NCBI GenBank assembly: GCA_035463295.1
Contig: DATHTK010000102.1
Location: forward strand, 29,889 to 93,888
Direction: 5' to 3'
Origin: DATHTK01 sp035463295
GTDB taxonomy: Bacteria; Actinomycetota; Rubrobacteria; Rubrobacterales; Rubrobacteraceae
Length of the DNA stretch: 64,000 bases
A program made the position numbers and the translations under genes. Position 1 is the first letter of the stretch. Each line of letters begins with the position of its first letter. Under the pieces are notes generated by a model. The model ran no database searches. It saw only the letters and a program-made list of their open reading frames with translations, and was not told the origin of the DNA. This document shows, piece after piece, positions 1 to 7,590 of this stretch.

Positions 1-15
1 GTAAAGAGGAGCGCG

Positions 16-510
16 TTGGAGAGAGACGTTCACGACCAGAACTCGATACTCGGCGCGGTGCGCCACCTCACGCACGGGGTCTACGTGCTCGGCAGCCGGC
101 GGGGCCGCCAGTCGAACGCGATGACGGCCTCGTGGGTGATGCAGACCTCCGAGCGCCCCACCTGCGTGGCGGTCGCCGTCCGCGACGACCGCTACACGCG
201 CGACCTCGTCCTGGAGAGCACCACCTTCGCCCTGAGCATACTGCGCGAGGATCAGGTGGACATCGCCACCCATTTCTCCGAGACGAGCGGCGAGTACCAC
301 GACAAGCTCGTGGGCCTGCCCTACGGCCTGACCCCCGGCGGCTCGCCGTTCCTCCTCGACTGCCTCGCCTACCTCGACTGCAAGGTGCTGGACACGGTGC
401 GCTCCGGAGACCACACGGTCATCGTCGGGGAGGTCACCGCGGGCGACGTCCTGGACGACAGCTACCCCCTCATCTACGACCCCACCGAATACGAAGAGGC
501 CCTGCGCTAG
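16..510 (+). CDS. Flavin reductase-like FMN-binding domain protein
   Basis: A 164-residue protein made of one flavin-reductase-like split-barrel domain. Family members bind FMN and act as NAD(P)H:flavin reductases or FMN-dependent oxidoreductases in the cytoplasm. The N-terminal segment RHLTHGVYVLGSRR, the following NAMTASWVMQT and the strand TTFALSILRE match the FMN-binding part of the family. The TTG start is chosen because AGAGGAG (5-11) sits 4 nt upstream; the frame stays open to the window edge, so a longer form cannot be excluded. The RidA gene begins on the next base after the stop, so the two are probably one operon. The substrate cannot be told from sequence. Confidence 0.8.
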   Translation: MERDVHDQNSILGAVRHLTHGVYVLGSRRGRQSNAMTASWVMQTSERPTCVAVAVRDDRYTRDLVLESTTFALSILREDQVDIATHFSETSGEYHDKLVGLPYGLTPGGSPFLLDCLAYLDCKVLDTVRSGDHTVIVGEVTAGDVLDDSYPLIYDPTEYEEALR

Positions 511-978
511 GTGGCCCCGTCCCCCCAAGAGAGGCTCCGCGAGCTCGGCCTCGAACTCCCCGCCGTCCCGGCTCCGGCCGGCTCCTACGTCCCGGCGACG
601 CGGACGGGGAGCCTGGTCTTCACCGCCGGCCAGCTCCCGTTCGAGGGCGGCGAGCTCCGCCAGACCGGCAGGGTCGGCGAGGAGGTAACCCCGGAGGAAG
701 CCGAGCGCGCCGCCCGGCTCTGCGCCCTCGGCGCGCTCGCAGCCGCCGCATCCGCGGCCGGCGGTCTGGACAACATAAGCCGGGTCGTCAAGGTGACCGG
801 CTTCGTCGCTTCCGGCCGCGACTTCAACGGCCAACCACAGGTCCTAAACGGCGCCTCTGACCTCCTCGGCGAGGTCTTCGGCGAGGCCGGGCTGCACGCT
901 CGCTCGGCCGTCGGGGTGGCTGAGTTGCCGCTCGGCGCGCCGGTGGAGGTCGAGCTGATCGTCGAGATAAAGGGCTGA
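511..978 (+). CDS. RidA/YjgF family protein
   Basis: A 155-residue RidA-like protein. Canonical members hydrolyse reactive enamine/imine intermediates made by PLP enzymes and form trimers. The core begins at about residue 25 (GSYVPATRTGSLVFTAGQLP) and ends with the typical GAPVEVELIVEIKG strand. The catalytic Arg of canonical RidA would fall near HARSAVGVAELPLGAPVE; this is the longer YjgF/TdcF subgroup whose activity is often untested. The GTG start directly abuts the preceding stop codon, implying translational coupling with the flavin reductase-like gene. Confidence 0.85.
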   Translation: MAPSPQERLRELGLELPAVPAPAGSYVPATRTGSLVFTAGQLPFEGGELRQTGRVGEEVTPEEAERAARLCALGALAAAASAAGGLDNISRVVKVTGFVASGRDFNGQPQVLNGASDLLGEVFGEAGLHARSAVGVAELPLGAPVEVELIVEIKG

Positions 979-1032
979 TGTACGGCACCTCGTCGAGGTG
1001 ACCTTTCACACATAAGCCGAGATCACGCAGGA

Positions 1033-1038
1033 TATAAT
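1033..1038 (+). promoter_or_regulatory. -10 promoter element TATAAT upstream of the glutaredoxin gene
   Basis: A perfect TATAAT lies 35 nt before the TTG start of the glutaredoxin gene, with AGGAGG (1062-1067) between. No good -35 hexamer is visible at 17 nt; TTTCAC (1004-1009) is too far away. Confidence 0.55.
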
Positions 1039-1073
1039 CCGCTTCCTCAGTATGATACGCCAGGAGGATCGCT

Positions 1074-1325
1074 TTGAGCGCAACCCGAGAGAAGACTGCA
1101 GAGATAACGCTCTACACGGGCGCCTACTGCCCGTACTGTCGCAGAGTGAAGAGCGAACTCGAGCGACTCGGCCTCGACTACGAGCCGGTCAACGCCGATG
1201 CCGACGGGCGGAGCGAGGTCATAAAGCTCTCCGGGCAGCGCGCGATCCCGATCCTGACCATCGAGGACGAGGTGCTCGTCGACTCGACGCGCATTATCCG
1301 CGAGCTCCGCAGACGCTACGCCTAG
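1074..1325 (+). CDS. Glutaredoxin family thiol-disulfide oxidoreductase
   Basis: An 83-residue single-domain glutaredoxin. The active-site CPYC is at about residues 19-22 (GAYCPYCRRVKSELERLG), and the cis-Pro region is AIPILTIEDEVLVDST. It reduces disulfides or protein mixed disulfides in the cytoplasm; in actinobacteria such small proteins may act with mycothiol (mycoredoxin), but mycoredoxin cannot be told from glutaredoxin here. The TTG start is supported by AGGAGG 6 nt upstream. It stands alone between the RidA pair and a convergent gene. Confidence 0.85.
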   Translation: MSATREKTAEITLYTGAYCPYCRRVKSELERLGLDYEPVNADADGRSEVIKLSGQRAIPILTIEDEVLVDSTRIIRELRRRYA

Positions 1326-1459
1326 AGCGATCTGCTAGAGGAAATGCTTTCGCGCACCGGGGGTCTCCCGCGGCACGCTTCCGCCTCCGGCTACCCGCGG
1401 TCCGCTCTCTGATAGCCCGGTACGCCGTATGCTCTCGCCATTGCAGGACCAAGCACGTG

Positions 1460-1485
1460 CTGCTCGCGGTGCTACGCTCGAGCAG
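1460..1485. terminator. Inverted repeat between convergent genes (possible terminator)
   Basis: CTGCTCG (1460-1466) and CGAGCAG (1479-1485) form a 7-bp stem with a 12-nt loop, just beyond the stop codon of the minus-strand gene that ends at 1491 and 135 nt after the glutaredoxin stop. No strong U-tract follows on either strand. Confidence 0.35.
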
Positions 1486-1490
1486 GGGTG

Positions 1491-2312
1491 TTACGCGCGC
1501 GGGTCGGCGACCGGAGGTGAGCTGGCGAGCTCCTCGAGCGCGTAGTTTGCGTAGAAGGCGATCGAGTCGTCCGCTCCGGCCTTCAGAAAGGCGCGGGCCT
1601 TGCCGACGGGATCTATAATCAGCGTCTCGAACTCCACCACCGGACCCTCGCTCCAGTCCACGCGCGCCTCCCACGAGCCGCGGGTAGCGGCGCTCCGGCG
1701 GATCGTCTCCCCCAGAAAGCAGCCGAGACCACAGACAAGAGCATCCAGAACCGGCGCATCCTCGCCTTCGAGCGCGGCGATCAGGAGTTGCTCGACCAGC
1801 GGCAGGTACTCTGGCTCGCAAGCGAGGTCTACGTCCCAGCGGCGTCTGGCGGCATCGCAGAAGAGCCTGGCGGAGTCCACTGGCCGCACCAGGCTCGCGC
1901 GCACCAGGTCGAGCTGAAAGAGGGCCGCCGGGGTCTTGCCGAAGAGGAACTCCACCTCCCCGGGCACCGGATAGGCGCTCAGGATCTCGAAATCCGCCGC
2001 CGCGTGCTCGGAGGAGCGCAGAACCAAGGCTTTGTTGAGGGTCTCGTCGACTACGGGTCCGGACCACGGCCTCGTCTCCACCTCTACAAAGACGTCGCTG
2101 TCCTCTTCGGTGAGGTGGATAGGAAGTACGGCCTGACCGTAGGGGGAGCTGACCTCCTTGAAGAGCTCGACGATCTCACCGCCGCGCTCCTCGAGCTCGC
2201 CCGCTACCCGCAGGATCGTCGCCGGCCGGGCGGCGTCGGGCTCTATGAAGATCGGCCCGAGGTCCTCGACCCGGACCTCATCCGCGCTACTCTCGCCGCC
2301 TCTCCAGAACAT
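1491..2312 (-). CDS. Hypothetical protein, possible C-terminal DUF3806-like region
   Basis: A 273-residue soluble acidic protein with no signal peptide or membrane segment. I do not recognise it firmly. The stretch LDALVCGLGCFLGETIRR followed by GSWEARVDW is reminiscent of small domains of the DUF3806 type (helix, LGE motif, Trp), but the N-terminal 150 residues are unfamiliar. The ATG start has GGGAGG about 11 nt upstream. It is divergent from the histidine phosphatase gene, with about 95 nt between them. Confidence 0.6.
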   Translation of the reverse strand: MFWRGGESSADEVRVEDLGPIFIEPDAARPATILRVAGELEERGGEIVELFKEVSSPYGQAVLPIHLTEEDSDVFVEVETRPWSGPVVDETLNKALVLRSSEHAAADFEILSAYPVPGEVEFLFGKTPAALFQLDLVRASLVRPVDSARLFCDAARRRWDVDLACEPEYLPLVEQLLIAALEGEDAPVLDALVCGLGCFLGETIRRSAATRGSWEARVDWSEGPVVEFETLIIDPVGKARAFLKAGADDSIAFYANYALEELASSPPVADPRA

Positions 2313-2408
2313 ACCGACAGGGCCTCCCGCCTAGAGAACCAAGAACCCGCAGATTTTAGCAGCAGCGGGTGCTTGTCGAAAGCGCGTCCGTGCACTACCC
2401 TTACCGCC

Positions 2409-3074
2409 ATGCATGCGCTACACGAGCTGGTCCTGGTCCGGCACGGCCAATCCACGGCGAACGCGAGCGGCGTCTGGCAAGGCCAGTCGGAGTATCCCCT
2501 CTCGGAGGAGGGACGCCTCCAGGCTCGAATGGCGGGATTGGCGCTGCGCGGCGAAAGGTTCGGCGCGATCTACTCCAGCCCCCTCGGGCGGGCGTTCGAG
2601 ACCGCTGAAATAATCGCCCGCGAGGCCGGCCTTACGGTGCCCGTCGTACGGGTCGCCGGTCTGTCCGAGAGGGCCGGCGGCATCCTCGAAGGCAAGACCT
2701 GGGCAGAGCAGGAGGAGCGCAATCCCGAGCTGGCGAAGAAGTTCTTGAGCCTCCCGGAAGAGGAGCGCTGGTCACTCGTAGGGGCCGAGACCGACGGGGA
2801 AGTCCTCGCCCGCTTCGAGAGGGCGATCGCCGAGATCCGGGACCGCCATCCCGGGGGCGAGCGCCTCGTGGTCGTCTCCCACGGCGGCGCGATGCGAGCC
2901 TTTCTCAGATCCCGCTTCGGCCCGGGCGTGCTCCCCGGTACCCAGAGGGCCCCGAACGCCTCCCTCACACGCCTCGCCTGGGGTCTCAACGGCGACGGAC
3001 CCGATCTGCTCGAACTGGCCTCCGCCGACCACCTGGCGCCGGGACACGACCTCGGACCGACCACCGTGGAGTGA
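2409..3074 (+). CDS. Histidine phosphatase (phosphoglycerate mutase-like) family protein
   Basis: A 221-residue branch-1 histidine phosphatase. The catalytic RHG motif is at the N-terminus (LVLVRHGQSTANASG, phospho-His near residue 14), the second Arg/Glu region is SSPLGRAFETAEII, and the second catalytic His is in VVVSHGGAMRAFL. Such proteins remove phosphate from sugar phosphates, cofactor precursors or phosphoproteins; the substrate is not predictable. The ATG at 2409 is chosen because homology begins immediately after it; the frame is open much further upstream but that part does not look coding. Confidence 0.85.
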   Translation: MHALHELVLVRHGQSTANASGVWQGQSEYPLSEEGRLQARMAGLALRGERFGAIYSSPLGRAFETAEIIAREAGLTVPVVRVAGLSERAGGILEGKTWAEQEERNPELAKKFLSLPEEERWSLVGAETDGEVLARFERAIAEIRDRHPGGERLVVVSHGGAMRAFLRSRFGPGVLPGTQRAPNASLTRLAWGLNGDGPDLLELASADHLAPGHDLGPTTVE

Positions 3075-3116
3075 GCAGACAACGCAGCATTCTTCTCCAC
3101 CGCAGAGGCCCGATGC

Positions 3117-3220
3117 TCCACGCGGTGCGGTAACAAGAAGTCTGACGTACGTGAGGGCCGCTGGAAAGCGGACCCATCGAGAAGCACCGCGGGGACCGGG
3201 CAGGCGAAGAATTCGCCCGG
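3117..3220. other. Candidate structured RNA region in a convergent intergenic space
   Basis: The 175-nt space between two 3' ends contains nested complementarity: CGCGGTGC (3121-3128) pairs with GCACCGCG (3184-3191), extended past one mismatch by TCC (3117-3119) and GGA (3193-3195). Inside it, 3155-3175 folds as GGGCCGCT-GGAA-AGCGG-A-CCC with a GNRA-type loop. A second hairpin, CCGGGC (3196-3201) with GCCCGG (3215-3220), follows. I recognise no known riboswitch, RNase P, SRP or tmRNA signature. Strand is unknown. Confidence 0.4.
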
Positions 3221-3249
3221 GACGACGGGCGCAGCGAGGGTGGAGGAGC

Positions 3250-3912
3250 CTAACCTACTAGCCGGACGCGACGGGCGTTGGGGCCCCGGTCGTTGCGTCC
3301 CACCTCGTACTCGACATCCGCGTTTGGCGAGAGGGATGCGACGTCCCCCTGCACCTCGGAGTGATGAACGAACAGGTCGTCTCCGGTGGGACGGATCAGG
3401 AACCCGTAGCCCTTGTCCGCGTCGAACCACTTGACGCGTCCGCGCTCGCGCGGCAACTCCCCCGTCGCGCCGTCCTCCGGGCTTTCGGCCGGGGCCTCGG
3501 CGTGTCCGTTGGCAGAGGATCCGAGGTCGGTGGATCCGTCTTCCGTAGCCGGGGCGGCGCGCTCCGAGCGGTCCGCCTCGAGCACTATAGAATCCTCGGC
3601 GACCTTCACTATGACGGCGTCTACGGTCGCCCAGTGCTCCTTCCAGATCGGATCCTCCGCGATGGCGGGGTCGAGCCAGAGCCCCCATCCGTCGCGCTCG
3701 CCGTGGTCGAGTACGCCCTCGAAGGCCTTCTCGGGCTCGCGCGGGCCGCGCTCGCGTCGGTAGATGTCGTTGCGGGAGCGGAAAGATTGCACGGACGAGG
3801 CGCTGGTGCCGAGGGCGTCGGCGATCCAGTCGTCCGTCTTGCCAGCCTCGACCCACTCCCGGATCTGCTCCATGTGGGGCTTCAAAGCTATGCGCTTCTT
3901 GGAATCTGCCAT
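3250..3912 (-). CDS. Cold-shock-domain protein with N-terminal helix-turn-helix-like region
   Basis: A 220-residue protein in three parts. Residues 1-55 are basic and helical (IREWVEAGKTDDWIADALG then SSVQSFRSRNDIYRRE), resembling a helix-turn-helix. Residues 56-150 are an acidic, low-complexity linker. Residues 155-220 are a cold shock domain with the RNA-binding RNP1-like GRVKWFDADKGYGFL and the RNP2-like DLFVHHSEV. Cold shock proteins are usually about 70 residues, so a DNA-binding-like module fused to an RNA/ssDNA-binding one is unusual. It is monocistronic, convergent with the phosphatase gene. Confidence 0.8.
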   Translation of the reverse strand: MADSKKRIALKPHMEQIREWVEAGKTDDWIADALGTSASSVQSFRSRNDIYRRERGPREPEKAFEGVLDHGERDGWGLWLDPAIAEDPIWKEHWATVDAVIVKVAEDSIVLEADRSERAAPATEDGSTDLGSSANGHAEAPAESPEDGATGELPRERGRVKWFDADKGYGFLIRPTGDDLFVHHSEVQGDVASLSPNADVEYEVGRNDRGPNARRVRLVG

Positions 3913-4042
3913 GCTACCGCGCGCTCCTTCTTGGCACTCGCCGGACCCTCGGTTGGTTGTTTATCGGGCGGTTGACCGACGAGCTGTAACCGAATTCGAT
4001 CGGCATTCTACCACCTCTGCCGCCCCGCGAAGTCCCGTCCTA

Positions 4043-5008
4043 TCATGACCCGCCCCCTTCTTCTCTGTCAGAAGCGCCCGGCTCGCCGTCCCTGCCGGCC
4101 TCGGGAGCGGCGGGCTCGTCCCTGTCGCCGCTCTCCTGCTTTACGCCGGGGGCGTCCTTGGCCTGGGGGTCCTGTATCCGCGTCGGCTCCTCGCCTTTGA
4201 CGGGATCCTCGCGCGCGGCGCCGCGCCCGGCCCTCTGCTCGGGGCCCGGCTTCGCCTCCTGCGCGGCGTCCACACTTCCGCCCTCCGCGGCGGATTCCAC
4301 CGGGGGCGGTTCGGGGTAATCCGTGAAGCCCTCGCGGCCGAGCTCTGCGAGCATCTCCCCCACCACGGGTGCGGGCAGCTCGAGGTGCAGGGCGAGACTC
4401 TCGGCCCGGGCGAGCGTCGTGTAGTCGTCGCCTTCCTCGTAGCCGAGCGCCGCGAGCGCTCGCGCGACGTTCTCCGTCGGGACGAGGGTGTCGCCGCAGG
4501 CGATCACGCGCAGGTACTGCATGAGGGGAAGGTCGAAGCCCCCTACGACGCCGACGACCGGCTCCGTATCGTGGACGCGCCGCCGGATAAAGAGGCGCGT
4601 GTCGTAGCCATCGGCCCAGCGCCGGAGAACCTCGTTCTCGTCGATGTAGTTGTACTGGGCCACCCGGTGCTGGAACTGCCCGAGCAGGCGTCCGGTGAGA
4701 ACGCGGAGGTTCTCGTCCCCGAAGAACCACTCGTCACCCTCCACGTTCATCAGGCCGCTCGTCCGCGCTATCGTAAGCGGCTCCTCCTCGTCCTCGAAGG
4801 TCTCGCGGAAGGCGCGCACCATCTCGAGCACCTCCTCGCGCGGTCGGCCGCTCTTCATCAGGGCGGCCTCGTAGACCACGAGCGCCGCCTCACGCGGCTC
4901 CGCGATCTCGCCCGCGCTGCGCACGGCGCGCTCGAACCTCTCCTCGTAGTCGTCGAGGTTTCTTATCTTCCACGCGGCCTCAGCGGCCCTGTCGGCTACC
5001 TCAACCAT
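4043..5008 (-). CDS. Hypothetical protein with helical core and acidic disordered tail
   Basis: About 321 residues from an ATG at 5008, chosen because GAGGAGA lies 5-6 nt upstream. The first 220 residues are a helical domain I do not recognise (WKIRNLDDYEERFERAVR; NVARALAALGYEEGDDYTTL), faintly like helical DNA-glycosylase or Endo III folds but without clear catalytic residues. The last 100 residues are Pro/Glu/Gly-rich and probably disordered. A possible promoter lies just upstream (TACTAT on the minus strand, 5028-5033) next to a 9-bp tandem repeat, so it can be expressed apart from pheA and the HARE-HTH gene. Confidence 0.65.
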   Translation of the reverse strand: MVEVADRAAEAAWKIRNLDDYEERFERAVRSAGEIAEPREAALVVYEAALMKSGRPREEVLEMVRAFRETFEDEEEPLTIARTSGLMNVEGDEWFFGDENLRVLTGRLLGQFQHRVAQYNYIDENEVLRRWADGYDTRLFIRRRVHDTEPVVGVVGGFDLPLMQYLRVIACGDTLVPTENVARALAALGYEEGDDYTTLARAESLALHLELPAPVVGEMLAELGREGFTDYPEPPPVESAAEGGSVDAAQEAKPGPEQRAGRGAAREDPVKGEEPTRIQDPQAKDAPGVKQESGDRDEPAAPEAGRDGEPGASDREEGGGS

Positions 5009-5030
5009 CCTGTCTCCTCGGTGCTCTATA

Positions 5031-5048
5031 GTAAGGTTCGTAAGGTTC
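5031..5048. repeat. 9-bp tandem direct repeat overlapping a promoter region
   Basis: GTAAGGTTC occurs twice head to tail (5031-5039 and 5040-5048), immediately beside a TACTAT -10-like box on the minus strand. It could be an operator for the hypothetical gene starting at 5008. Confidence 0.4.
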
Positions 5049-5101
5049 GATGTTGCTTGTACCACACAATATACAGCATTTGTTCGGCATCTCCCGGAGA
5101 C

Positions 5102-5326
5102 TCACATTCCCGTCTTCAGGCCGTAAACGCCGGGTGCCGTCTGGACGAAGGGCGTCTCGGGGTTGTCCCGGACGTCGACCGAGAGGCGAGCGCGCATCGT
5201 GTTCTGAGGGGTTCGTCCGGCGCTCCCGAGGTAGCCGGACTCGAGCGCGATCTCGGTTATGTCCGTGTAGTGGAGCGGGTGACCGACCTCCCGGAGCACC
5301 TCGCGCGCTGCGGCCTTGAAGTCCAA
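5102..5326 (-). CDS. Stand-alone HARE-HTH (winged-helix) domain protein
   Basis: A 74-residue protein that is almost entirely a HARE-HTH domain: the helix REVLREVGHPLHY, then TDITEIALESGYL, the conserved GRTPQNTMRARLSVDV and the terminal strand FVQTAPGVYGLK. In bacteria this winged helix is known from RNA polymerase delta subunits and as a fusion to restriction endonucleases, where it is thought to bind DNA; alone its role is unknown. The TTG start at 5326 is preceded by GAAGGA with 4-nt spacing and lies 8 nt inside the intergenic side of the pheA stop, so it is very likely co-transcribed with pheA. Confidence 0.75.
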   Translation of the reverse strand: MDFKAAAREVLREVGHPLHYTDITEIALESGYLGSAGRTPQNTMRARLSVDVRDNPETPFVQTAPGVYGLKTGM

Positions 5327-5334
5327 CGAATCCT

Positions 5335-6474
5335 TCAGCCGACGACCTCGGAGGGGACCTCGGGGTAGGCGCCGATCAACTGTACGTATGGGCAGTGCTC
5401 CTCGAGCGCCGCGAGGGCGCGCTGCACCCTCTCCTCCTCCGGGTGGCCCTGGAGATCCGCAAAAAAGACGTAGGTCCACGCCCGCTTGCGGCTCGGGCGG
5501 CTCTCGATGCGGGTCAGGTTGATCCCCTCCTCCGCGAACGCCGCGAGCGCGTCGCGCAACACGCCGGGGCGGTCTTTGACCGAGAAGACGACGCTCGTCT
5601 TGTCCTTGCCGGTCCTAGCGGCCCAGGTGCGCCCCAGAACGATAAAGCGAGTCGCGTTGGTCCGCGCCTCCTGGACGTTGCGCGCGAGCACGTTCAGGCC
5701 GTGGGCCTCGGCGGCCAGAACGCTACCGACCGCGGCGACCCCCAGCTCGGTGGCGGCGCGGCGGGCCGCCTCCCCCGTGGACTCGACCTCCTCCAGGCGC
5801 GCGGCGGGCAGCGCGTGGCGCAGCCAGGAGGCCGCCTGGGCGATCGCCATGGGATGCGAGCAAACCACCTCGACGTCCTCCAGCGCTGTCTCGCGCGAGA
5901 TCACGTTCTGTGAGACGGGCAAATATACTTCGCCGCAGACCTTCAGCGGGCTGTTCATCAGCTCGTCCAGGGTGTGGGTAACGGCGCCCTCCATCGAGTT
6001 CTCGACCGGGACGACGCCGTGCTCGGCCTCTCCCCGCTCGACCCTCGCGAAGACGTCGGCCACCGTCGCCAGTGGCTCCAGCTCGACGCTCGACCCGAAC
6101 GAGCGCAGGGCTGCCTCGTGGGTGAAGGTCGCCTCGGGACCGAGGTAGGCGATCTTCAGCCGCGCCTCGAGCGAGATGGAGCTCGAGATGATCTCGCGGA
6201 AGACCGCCTCTAGGCCGCGCCTCGGAAAGCTTCCCTCGCTCAGCGCGGCCACGCGGTCGAGGACCGCCCGCTCCCGCGAGGGAGCGTAGGTCTCGAGGCC
6301 GTTCTGGTGTTTGATCTCGCCGATCCTGCGCGCGAGGCGCGCCCGCCGGTCGAGCTGGCGCACAATCTCCGCGTCCACGGCGTCGATCCCCGCCCGCAGC
6401 GCGTCCATCTCGCCGGCAGGGGACGTACTCGCCTCTTTGTTCGCGTTCTTCTCCGAATAGTCAGGTGAGAGCAT
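5335..6474 (-). CDS. pheA: Bifunctional chorismate mutase / prephenate dehydratase
   Basis: 379 residues with three domains: an AroQ-type chorismate mutase (about 20-105; LRAGIDAVDAEIVRQLDRR), a prephenate dehydratase (about 108-285; IAYLGPEATFTHEAAL, PVENSMEGAVTHTLDEL, TRFIVLG), and a C-terminal ACT regulatory domain (about 292-375; KTSVVFSVKDRPGVLRDAL, ESRPS motif). It converts chorismate through prephenate to phenylpyruvate in phenylalanine synthesis. The ESRPS motif and ACT domain indicate feedback inhibition by phenylalanine. ATG start with CGGAGG upstream. Its stop sits just before the HARE-HTH start codon. Confidence 0.93.
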   Translation of the reverse strand: MLSPDYSEKNANKEASTSPAGEMDALRAGIDAVDAEIVRQLDRRARLARRIGEIKHQNGLETYAPSRERAVLDRVAALSEGSFPRRGLEAVFREIISSSISLEARLKIAYLGPEATFTHEAALRSFGSSVELEPLATVADVFARVERGEAEHGVVPVENSMEGAVTHTLDELMNSPLKVCGEVYLPVSQNVISRETALEDVEVVCSHPMAIAQAASWLRHALPAARLEEVESTGEAARRAATELGVAAVGSVLAAEAHGLNVLARNVQEARTNATRFIVLGRTWAARTGKDKTSVVFSVKDRPGVLRDALAAFAEEGINLTRIESRPSRKRAWTYVFFADLQGHPEEERVQRALAALEEHCPYVQLIGAYPEVPSEVVG

Positions 6475-6660
6475 GGGGGGAAGGCCTCCGGTTCGGATCG
6501 TGTTGCTCTGAGTTCAGATAAGGAGGTGCGCGACCGAGCGTCCGGGCAGGGTACGCCCCTCCCCCGTAAATCGCCGATACGCCGAGACCTTGCGCTGCAT
6601 AGTAGACCCAAAGTACCAGAGCGACGCGGCGCCTGTCAAAGGCGCGGCGGAGCTGGCGGC

Positions 6661-7488
6661 CTAGAGGAAGAGCAGGAGGGCAGCGACTACGGCGGCGAGG
6701 GCGAACCGGTAGTAGGCGAACGCGCGCAGGCTGTAGCGCGCAACGAAGCTCAGAAAGAACGTGATAGCCAGATACCCCACTACCGCGGAGGAGAGGAAAC
6801 CCGCGACGAAGAGCAGGGCGTCGTCCGCCCTCATCCCCTCGGCCACGGCCCTGGCGAGCTGCATGGAGCCCGCCCCCGCGATCACCGGGACGCTCATCAG
6901 AAAAGAGAACCTGGCGGCCTCTTCGCGTCGCAGCCCCAGAAAGAGCCCGAGCGTGATCGTCGCCCCCGACCTCGAGACCCCGGGTACGAGCGCCGCCGCC
7001 TGGGCGAACCCGATTCCTACAGCGCCGGCGAAACCAAGCTTCTCGGCGGGCCGGGTCTTGGCACCCACCGCCTCCGCCACGATAAAGAGAACCCCTACCA
7101 GCACCAGGTTGAAGACAACGATCCACGGGTTCCTGACGGCAGTCTCGAAGAAGCCCTCCAGCGAGTAACCGACCAGGACCGCCGGGACCGTGGAAGCGAG
7201 CACGAGGTAGGCGAGCCGCTGGTCGGGGTCCCCCCCCAGGTTCCTGCCCCCCGGAGCGAGCGAACGGAAGAACGCGCGCGCCATCCTGATCAGGTCGTGC
7301 CAGAAATAGGCGACCACAGCCAGCAGGGTCCCGAGGTGCAGCGCGACGTCGAAGGGGAGCCCGAAACGGTCCTGGTCGAGGCCGAGAAAGTACTGTCCCA
7401 AGAGCAGATGCCCCGAGCTCGATACCGGCAGGAACTCGGTCAGTCCCTGCACGACGCCCAGTACGATAGCCTGAAGGAGTTCGAGCAC
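6661..7488 (-). CDS. uppP: Undecaprenyl-diphosphatase UppP/BacA
   Basis: 275 residues with about eight membrane segments. Both BacA signatures are present: the N-terminal GLTEFLPVSSSGHLLL (catalytic Glu/Ser) and PGVSRSGATITLGLFLGL (catalytic Arg). It dephosphorylates undecaprenyl diphosphate at the membrane to recycle the lipid carrier of peptidoglycan and other wall polymers; excess copies give bacitracin tolerance. GTG start; no strong ribosome binding site is visible. It stands alone between pheA (same strand) and a Crp/Fnr regulator. Confidence 0.93.
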   Translation of the reverse strand: MLELLQAIVLGVVQGLTEFLPVSSSGHLLLGQYFLGLDQDRFGLPFDVALHLGTLLAVVAYFWHDLIRMARAFFRSLAPGGRNLGGDPDQRLAYLVLASTVPAVLVGYSLEGFFETAVRNPWIVVFNLVLVGVLFIVAEAVGAKTRPAEKLGFAGAVGIGFAQAAALVPGVSRSGATITLGLFLGLRREEAARFSFLMSVPVIAGAGSMQLARAVAEGMRADDALLFVAGFLSSAVVGYLAITFFLSFVARYSLRAFAYYRFALAAVVAALLLFL

Positions 7489-7590
7489 GCCTAGAGTTTT
7501 TGCAGGGTTGCTAGCACAGCCGACACACTATTGCAGATTAGCCGCCAGCCGGCAAAGCGTCGATGCGCTCTCGAAGCAGGCCACTGACGG

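Noticed and set aside
1326..1490. RNA gene between glutaredoxin and the convergent gene
   Set aside because: One 7-bp hairpin is present but no further structure or tRNA-like T-loop.
6475..6660. T-box, trp-like attenuator or riboswitch before pheA
   Set aside because: No run of Phe codons, T-box sequence or terminator/antiterminator pair is visible; only a ribosome binding site.
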